Assembly (NCBI GenBank): GCA_050260515.1
Contig: JBLNCI010000007.1
Coordinates: 62,001-126,000, forward strand
DNA: 64,000 nt
Reading direction: 5' to 3'
DNA from: DATJIG01 sp050260515
Lineage (GTDB): Bacteria; Pseudomonadota; Alphaproteobacteria; SMXQ01
The notes beneath the pieces are model-generated. The model was not told where the DNA came from. It ran no database searches and saw nothing but the letters and a program-made list of their open reading frames with translations. Position numbers and translations under genes: made by a program. Positions within the stretch are counted from its first letter, which is position 1, and every line of letters starts with the position of its first letter. Positions 58,522-64,000 of the stretch are shown here, piece after piece.

Positions 58522-60138
58522 ATGGCCCTTCACCTCATCGTCGTCGACCGCGAGGACGACTTCAAATGGCCGGCGCCGGACCGCGTCGTCGTCGCCGCGA
58601 AGGACTTCGCCGTCAGCGATCCAGCGAAGCGCTTCTCGGCCTCCAGTCGCGTGATCAATCTTTGCCGCGACTACAGCTACCTGTCGCTCGGCTACTACGC
58701 ATCGCTGATCGCCGAGGCGCGCGGCCAGCGCGTCGTTCCCTCGGTCGAAACCCTGCTCGACCTCAACTGGAAGCGCATCTATCAGACCGAGCTTCCCGAC
58801 ATCAACGCGCTGGTGCGCAAGACATTCGTCGCCGAACCGGGCGATCCCGTCGCCTTCACGATCCGTCTCTTCTTCGGAGCGCCGGACGACCCTCGCTTCG
58901 CCGAGGTCGGGCGGCACATCTTCGAGCGCTTCCGCTCCCCCATGCTCGCGATTGATCTCCGCCACCGCAAGGAAGGGCTCGAGGTGATGGCGATCCGTCC
59001 GATGGCTTTGCGCGACCTCACGCCCGCGCAGGAGCCGCTGTTCGAGCAGGCGCTCGACCGCTACACCCATGCCGCGTGGCGGCGAACCCGCGCCGCGCAG
59101 TCGGCGGTGTACTACATCGCGATGCTCCACAATCCGGCGGAACGGATTCCGCCGTCGAACGAGCGCGCCCTGAAGAAGTTCATCCGCGTCGGCGAATCGC
59201 TCGGAGTGGAGCTCGAGCTGATCACGCGCAAGGACTACGGGCGGCTGCCGGAATTCGACGCGCTGTTCATCCGCGAAACCACCGACATCGACGACCACAC
59301 GTACCGGTTCGCCAAGAAGGCCGAGGCCGAAGGCATGCCAGTGATCGACAGCCCGCAGTCGATCCTCAAGTGCGCCAACAAGATCTACCTGGCCGAGCTG
59401 ATGCAGGCGAACGGCGTGCCGACGCCGAAGACGCTTGCGGTGGATCGTCGCCAGCTCGCGCGTGTCGAGACCGAGCTCGGCTATCCGATCGTGCTCAAGA
59501 TCCCCGACGGCGCGTTCTCGCGCGGCGTCCACAAGGCGAACAACCGCACGGAACTCGAGAGCATCGCCGATCGGCTGTTCGAGGAATCGGACCTGATCCT
59601 CGCCCAGGAGTTCATGCAGACCGAGTTCGACTGGCGCGTCGGGGTGCTCAACGGCAAGCCGATCTTCGTCTGCCAGTACTTCATGGCCAAGGATCACTGG
59701 CAGGTGGTCAAGTATGCGGAGCCCGGCAGCGACAAGTACATCGAGGGCGGCGACCGGACGTTCGCGGTCGAGGACGCCCCGCCCGAGGTCGTGGCGCTCG
59801 GCACCAAGGCGGCGAGCCTGATCGGCGACGGGCTCTACGGCGTCGATCTCAAGCAGACCTCCCGCGGGCTCGTCGTGGTCGAGGTCAACGACAACCCCAA
59901 CATCGACGCGGGCGTCGAGGACACGGTGCTCAAGGACGAGCTCTACCGGATCGTCATCCTGGACCTCATCCGCCGGCTCGAACAGCGCACCGCCACGCTT
60001 CCGCAGGCCGCCCGCCGGCCGCCGCCGACCCGAGCGACCGCCGCCGCTCCGCTGGCGTTCCCTGCCCCGGCCGCGCCGGACGGCGGCGATATCGCAGCCG
60101 CCGCCAACGCCAACGGGCGCGTGATATCATCGCGCTGA
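58522..60138 (+). CDS. RimK-like ATP-grasp ligase with N-terminal RLAN domain
   Basis: 538 residues. The N-terminal domain (about 1-190), with SRVINLCRDYSYLSLGYYASLIAEARG, is the RLAN extension found in this RimK subgroup. ATP-grasp follows (about 225-490): PVIDSPQSILKCANK, YPIVLKIPDGAFSRGV for nucleotide binding, and metal-binding VEVNDNPNIDAG. The C-terminal 45 residues are Pro/Ala-rich and probably disordered. ATP-grasp ligases of this kind form amide bonds, adding amino acids to a protein or peptide. The gene directly abuts the GNAT/C39 gene, implying a joint pathway. Confidence 0.9.
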   Translation: MALHLIVVDREDDFKWPAPDRVVVAAKDFAVSDPAKRFSASSRVINLCRDYSYLSLGYYASLIAEARGQRVVPSVETLLDLNWKRIYQTELPDINALVRKTFVAEPGDPVAFTIRLFFGAPDDPRFAEVGRHIFERFRSPMLAIDLRHRKEGLEVMAIRPMALRDLTPAQEPLFEQALDRYTHAAWRRTRAAQSAVYYIAMLHNPAERIPPSNERALKKFIRVGESLGVELELITRKDYGRLPEFDALFIRETTDIDDHTYRFAKKAEAEGMPVIDSPQSILKCANKIYLAELMQANGVPTPKTLAVDRRQLARVETELGYPIVLKIPDGAFSRGVHKANNRTELESIADRLFEESDLILAQEFMQTEFDWRVGVLNGKPIFVCQYFMAKDHWQVVKYAEPGSDKYIEGGDRTFAVEDAPPEVVALGTKAASLIGDGLYGVDLKQTSRGLVVVEVNDNPNIDAGVEDTVLKDELYRIVILDLIRRLEQRTATLPQAARRPPPTRATAAAPLAFPAPAAPDGGDIAAAANANGRVISSR

Positions 60139-60192
60139 GCGCGGCTCCGACTTGGGGACGGCAGCCCGCGGCAAAACCAAGGGAGGCACCCC

Positions 60193-61008
60193 GTGAACGC
60201 ACTTAGGACCATCATTCTCACCGCGCTCGTTGGCGCGGCCCTGACCGCCGCAACGGTTCCGGTTCTTGCCCAGGCGGCGCCCGACTATGCGGCACTGATG
60301 GCCGACCCGGGACGCAGCGAGGCCGACCGCGCCAACGACAAGCGCCGGGATCCGGTCAAGCTGCTCGCGTTCACCGGAGTGCGCCCCGGGATGACGGTGC
60401 TCGATATGGGCGCCGGGGGCGGCTACAGCACCGACATCATCGCGCGCGCCGTCGGATCGACCGGCAAGGTGTACGCGCAGAACCCGCCGCAGTTCGCGGA
60501 GCGGATGAAGGACCGCCTCGACCAACGCATCGCCACGCTTCCCGCCAAGAACGTGACCCTCGTTGCCCGTCCGACCGACGATCCCGTTCCGCCCGACGTC
60601 CGGAACCTCGACCTGATCACGTTCTTCTTCGCCTACCACGACACGACGTTTCAGCAGGTCGACCGGGCGCAGATGAACAAGAAGATGTTCGATGCGCTCA
60701 AGCCCGGTGGCAGCCTGGTCATCGCCGACCATGCGGCGAAGGCGGGAGACGGCGCAAACGTCGGCCGCACGCTGCACCGCATCGAGAAGGATACGCTGCG
60801 GAAGGAGGTCGAGGCGGCCGGGTTCCGGCTCGTCGACGAAGGGACCTTCCTCGCCCACCCCGAGGACGACCACACCGAGAACGTGAATCAGCGCAAGGTC
60901 AACATCGACGAGTTCGTCCTGCGCTTCGAGAAGCGGCGCGCCGAGGGCGCGCGGCACTCGGTTCATGTCGGATTCTCGAGACTGAAGGTCTCGTGCTGGT
61001 CGTCGTAG
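60193..61008 (+). CDS. exported class I SAM methyltransferase-like protein
   Basis: 271 residues. A clear signal peptide (about 1-27, ending VLAQA) precedes a class I methyltransferase fold with motif VLDMGAGGGYSTDIIA (about 68-83), ITFFFAYHDT and GGSLVIADHA. It is similar to COG4798-type predicted methyltransferases. A methyltransferase in the periplasm would lack obvious SAM supply, so it may bind something else. The GTG start has GGGAGG ahead. Its 3' end overlaps the convergent ABC ATPase gene by 46 bases. Confidence 0.85.
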   Translation: MNALRTIILTALVGAALTAATVPVLAQAAPDYAALMADPGRSEADRANDKRRDPVKLLAFTGVRPGMTVLDMGAGGGYSTDIIARAVGSTGKVYAQNPPQFAERMKDRLDQRIATLPAKNVTLVARPTDDPVPPDVRNLDLITFFFAYHDTTFQQVDRAQMNKKMFDALKPGGSLVIADHAAKAGDGANVGRTLHRIEKDTLRKEVEAAGFRLVDEGTFLAHPEDDHTENVNQRKVNIDEFVLRFEKRRAEGARHSVHVGFSRLKVSCWSS

Positions 61009-62270
61009 GCGAAGATCTCGCCGTAGCGGCCCCAGCCGATGACGGTCCGCAGCGTGTGCTCGGCGTAGTCCTCGCTCATGTGGTCCTCGAGCTCGTCGCG
61101 GAACCGGCTCTTCGGAGCGCGGTGCGTCGGCCGCTCGTCGAGCACGCGGCGGATGTGGGCGGCGAGCGGCACGAAGGCCAGCACCTGACGCGCGAACAGG
61201 CGCTTGCGGTCTTCGGTGTCCGCGTCGGCGAAGGTGCGACCGATCGGCGTGAGCCGGATGTCGCCTTCCTCAGCCTCGGCGAGGCGCAGGAGCTGTAGCG
61301 CGTCGGCGGCCGGGAACAGGTCGTCGATCTCCATATTGAGCTCCTTGGCGATCTCCGGTAGATCGGCCCGCCCCTCGTAGCCCGCGACCGTCTCGATGAG
61401 ACCCGCCATCGTGTTCGGTCCCACGCGCGGCAGCAGCAGCGCGATGCCGGTGCCGGGCATGCGGTCGGCGCGCAGCGGGATGCGCGGCTTGCGCGCCGTC
61501 ATTTCCACGTAAATGCTGTCGACGAGTTCGCGAAACGGCGGGTCCTCGCGGTCGCGCGGGTGCGGCAGGTCGACGCGGATCTCGCGAGCGACGCGGCCGG
61601 GATCGGACGAGAATACGAGAATACGGTCGCACATCAGCACCGCCTCCTCGATGTTGTGCGTGACCATCAGCACCGCTTCGATCGGAAGCTGGCCGTCGGA
61701 CCACAATTCGAGAAAATCGGTGCGCAGGTTCTCCGCCGTCAGCACGTCGAGCGCCGAGAACGCCTCGTCCATCATCATGATCTTGGGATGCACAACGAGC
61801 GCCCGGGCGAATCCGACGCGCTGGCGCATGCCGCCCGAGAGCTCCTTCGGGTACGCGGATTCGAAACCGTCGAGGCCGATCAGATCGATGGCCGACAAGG
61901 CGCGCTTGCGGATCTCGGTGTCGGGAAGACCGAGGGCTTCGAGTCCTATCGCGACGTTCTCAAGCACGGTCAGCCACGGGAACAGCGCGAAGGTCTGGAA
62001 CACCATCGCGATGCCCGGCGCCGGTCCGCGAACCGGCTTGCCGTCATAGAAAATGGTGCCGGCGGTCGGCCGCGCCAATCCGGCGATCAGGCGCAGCAAA
62101 GTCGACTTTCCCGACCCCGACCGGCCGAGGAGCCCGACGATCTCGCCTTCCCTCAGGGCGAGATTGACGTCGTCGAGCACCAGCAGGTCCTCGCCGGAGC
62201 CCTTCGGGAACGACTGCCGTACGTTGCGGACTTCGAGCAGCATCGTGTCGGCGACGGTGGTGTCGGGCAT
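60963..62270 (-). CDS. ABC importer ATPase with AAA-associated C-terminal domain
   Basis: 435 residues. N-terminal ABC ATPase (about 8-240) of the nitrate/sulfonate/taurine class: Walker A GRSGSGKST, signature LSGGMRQR, Walker B IMMMDEAFSALD, and the H-loop in VTHNIEEA. The C-terminal region (about 280-435) is the AAA-associated domain (PF09821), with VGPNTMAGLIETVAGY and RDELEDHMSEDYAE, of unknown function. The permease gene ends 11 bases upstream. No binding protein is nearby. Confidence 0.9.
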   Translation of the reverse strand: MPDTTVADTMLLEVRNVRQSFPKGSGEDLLVLDDVNLALREGEIVGLLGRSGSGKSTLLRLIAGLARPTAGTIFYDGKPVRGPAPGIAMVFQTFALFPWLTVLENVAIGLEALGLPDTEIRKRALSAIDLIGLDGFESAYPKELSGGMRQRVGFARALVVHPKIMMMDEAFSALDVLTAENLRTDFLELWSDGQLPIEAVLMVTHNIEEAVLMCDRILVFSSDPGRVAREIRVDLPHPRDREDPPFRELVDSIYVEMTARKPRIPLRADRMPGTGIALLLPRVGPNTMAGLIETVAGYEGRADLPEIAKELNMEIDDLFPAADALQLLRLAEAEEGDIRLTPIGRTFADADTEDRKRLFARQVLAFVPLAAHIRRVLDERPTHRAPKSRFRDELEDHMSEDYAEHTLRTVIGWGRYGEIFAYDDQHETFSLENPT

Positions 62271-62281
62271 GTCGGACTCCC

Positions 62282-63997
62282 TCAGGCCAGCCGGAAGCGG
62301 CGCTCGGCGTACCGGTACAGCGGGCGCCACAGGATGCGGTTGAATACGATCACGAGGATGCTCATCACGGCGATGCCGAGGACGACGCGCGGCTGGTCGC
62401 CGGCCTGAGTCGCGGCCGCGATGTACGAGCCGATACCACGCGCCTCAAGCCGCTGGTCGCCCCAGCTCACGAACTCGGCGACGATGCTCGCGTTCCACGA
62501 ACCGCCGCTCGCCGTGATCGCGCCTGTCAGATAGTAGGGAAATATCCCGGGCAGCACGACCCTGCGCCACCACAACCAGCCGCGCACACGGAGGTTCGTC
62601 GCCGTGTCCCGCAGATCGTTGGGGAATGCCGACGCGCCGGCGATGACATTGAACAGGATGTACCACTGCGTCCCGAGGACGATTAGCGGGCTCAGCCAGA
62701 TGTCGGGGTTGAGACTGAGGTGAACGATGGCGAACACCGCCACCGGGAACAGCAGATTGGCGGGAAACGCGGCGAGGAACTGGGCGACGGGCTGGACCGC
62801 CCGCGCGAGCCGCGGCCGCAGCCCGATCATGACGCCGATCGGCACCCAGAAGAGGCTCGCCAGCAGAATCAGCAGTGCGACCCGCACCAGCGTGAGCAGA
62901 CCGAGACCGACGGCCGATAGGACGTCGGCCAGGGCGAACCACTGATCGATGAAGCGGGCAAGGCGGATCGCCGCATAGACCCCCGCGGTGAGAAGCGTGG
63001 CCAACCACAGACGATCCGCCCAGCGCGAGGCGAGCCAGCGCGCGACGGCCGGTTCCCGGTCGATGCCGAGCGCCGAGCGCCGGAACGTCCACCGCATCGC
63101 GCGACGGAACGGCGAGACGGCCGAGCGCACCAGCCCCGATCGCCGCAGCATCGTCAGAAACCACGACTCGGGCTCTTCCTGCCCCGGCGTCTGCTCGAAC
63201 CGGAAGCGGTCGGCCCATGCCACCAGCGGCCGGAACAGGCACTGGTCGTATACGGCGATGACGACCAGCATCGTCAGGATCGCCCAACCGACGGCACCGA
63301 GGTCGCGTTGCTCGATCGCAAGCGCGATGTACGAACCGATTCCCGGCAACGTGATGGTGGTGTTGCCGACCGTGATCGCCTCGGCCGCCACGACGAAGAA
63401 CCAGCCGCCCGACATCGACATCATCATGTTCCAGATCAGGCCCGGCATCGCGAACGGCACCTCGACCTTCCAGAACCGCATCCAGCCGGAGAGGCGGAAC
63501 CCGCGCGCCGCCTCGTCGAGATCCTCGGGGAGCGTGCGCAGCGACTGATACAGGCTGAACGTCATGTTCCAGGCCTGGCTCGTGAAGATCGCGAAAATCG
63601 CCGCGAATTCGGCGCCCAGCACCCGTCCCGGCGCGAGCGACAGGAACACGACGATGGTGAGCGAGATGAAGCCGAGGATCGGCACCGACTGCAGCACGTC
63701 GAGGATCGGGATCAGGATCAGCTCGGCACGGCGGCTTTTCGCGGCGACCGTCGCGTAGACGAACGTGAACACCAGCGACGCGGCGAGCGCGGCGAACATC
63801 CGCACGGTGGTCCGTAGCGCGTATTCGGGCAGGTTCAACGGATCGAGCGACACCGGCGTGACGTCGAGCGCCGCGAGCGGACTCAGCATCTGCTGTGCCG
63901 CCGTCGCGATCATCGCGAACAATGCGGCCACGATCGCGAACGCCGCCGCATCCCACGCCGAGGGGATGCTGGGCCGCGTCGTCACCGATGTCGGCAT
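62282..63997 (-). CDS. ABC importer permease, two fused domains
   Basis: 571 residues, about double the normal size of a permease. Two BPD-type membrane domains are fused: one at about 60-270 with the EAA-like loop LPEDLDEAARGFRLSGWMRFWKVEVPFAMPG, the second at about 345-560 with NDLRDTATNLRVRGWLWWRRVVLPGIFP. Together they would form a full membrane pore with two copies of the downstream ATPase. The substrate is unknown; the class suggests an anion or organosulfur compound. The start at 63997 is three bases from the window end, so an upstream start cannot be excluded. Confidence 0.88.
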   Translation of the reverse strand: MPTSVTTRPSIPSAWDAAAFAIVAALFAMIATAAQQMLSPLAALDVTPVSLDPLNLPEYALRTTVRMFAALAASLVFTFVYATVAAKSRRAELILIPILDVLQSVPILGFISLTIVVFLSLAPGRVLGAEFAAIFAIFTSQAWNMTFSLYQSLRTLPEDLDEAARGFRLSGWMRFWKVEVPFAMPGLIWNMMMSMSGGWFFVVAAEAITVGNTTITLPGIGSYIALAIEQRDLGAVGWAILTMLVVIAVYDQCLFRPLVAWADRFRFEQTPGQEEPESWFLTMLRRSGLVRSAVSPFRRAMRWTFRRSALGIDREPAVARWLASRWADRLWLATLLTAGVYAAIRLARFIDQWFALADVLSAVGLGLLTLVRVALLILLASLFWVPIGVMIGLRPRLARAVQPVAQFLAAFPANLLFPVAVFAIVHLSLNPDIWLSPLIVLGTQWYILFNVIAGASAFPNDLRDTATNLRVRGWLWWRRVVLPGIFPYYLTGAITASGGSWNASIVAEFVSWGDQRLEARGIGSYIAAATQAGDQPRVVLGIAVMSILVIVFNRILWRPLYRYAERRFRLA

Positions 63998-64000
63998 GGG

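Overview
The window is chromosomal DNA of very high G+C content from an alphaproteobacterium. Evidence for this is a CpdR-type receiver, ExoD, DUF2125 and TIGR02302/DUF4175 proteins, an etfBA-hbd block next to a (2S)-methylsuccinyl-CoA dehydrogenase candidate (ethylmalonyl-CoA pathway), a B12-dependent ribonucleotide reductase, HWE/HisKA_2 kinase architecture, and several promoters of the alphaproteobacterial EcfG general-stress type. I cannot name the genus. Genes are dense, and many start/stop pairs overlap (ATGA, TGATG, CTAG). I saw no rRNA, CRISPR array, insertion sequence or clear prophage. There is one tRNA gene, tRNA-Leu(CAA).

Layout. 0-5 kb: inositol-phosphate synthase and an ABC exporter on diverging strands, a glycine-zipper lipoprotein, a dispersed repeat, a glycosyltransferase and a small lipoprotein. 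5-11 kb: tRNA-Leu, an orphan substrate-binding protein with a clear terminator, a YqaA-like membrane protein, dsbB-coq7, an HNH endonuclease, and an esterase/NUDIX pair. 11-16.2 kb: methylsuccinyl-CoA dehydrogenase, a twin-helix membrane protein, cobalamin adenosyltransferase, etfB-etfA and 3-hydroxybutyryl-CoA dehydrogenase. 16.2-22.4 kb: a TlpA-like thioredoxin facing argH-lptM-lysA, then a large DUF4175 membrane protein. 22.4-27 kb: cpdR and a zinc-ribbon membrane protein diverging from ftsE-ftsX-ydcF-plsC, ending in the second copy of the dispersed repeat. 27-34.5 kb: a RepA-like ATPase followed by an accessory-looking regulatory island with two Crp/Fnr paralogs, five small helical proteins, a PAS protein, an HWE-type histidine kinase and a PRC-barrel protein. 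34.6-41 kb: B12-dependent ribonucleotide reductase, exported DUF2147 and Pro/Ala-rich proteins, ChaC, DUF2125 and ExoD. 41-46.8 kb: tyrA-hisC-chorismate mutase diverging from metX-metW. 46-48.4 kb: a methyltransferase, gloB and a glutathione S-transferase. 48.4-57.3 kb: a polysaccharide/glycosylation cluster (OGT-like protein, O-antigen ligase, methyltransferase, two GT4 enzymes, asparagine synthase). 57.4-60.1 kb: a GNAT/C39-peptidase protein coupled to a RimK-like ATP-grasp ligase. 60.2-64 kb: an exported methyltransferase, then an ABC ATPase and a double-permease transporter.

How it fits together. Five sequences match GGAAC-N16-CGTT exactly. They precede inositol-phosphate synthase, the ABC exporter, the glycine-zipper lipoprotein, the first Crp/Fnr gene and the PRC-barrel gene, which suggests part of a general stress regulon. 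Inside the 28.7-30.4 kb island three related 20-bp palindromes sit in front of the two Crp/Fnr paralogs and their small neighbours, and the first touches an EcfG-type -10 element. Adenosylcobalamin links the cobalamin adenosyltransferase, the inferred ethylmalonyl-CoA pathway and the ribonucleotide reductase. The most unusual items are the EcfG promoter set, the palindrome-linked Crp/Fnr and small-protein island, the two-copy TGGGACA element, and the GNAT/C39-RimK pair, which looks like a peptide-bond-forming system with its own processing enzyme.
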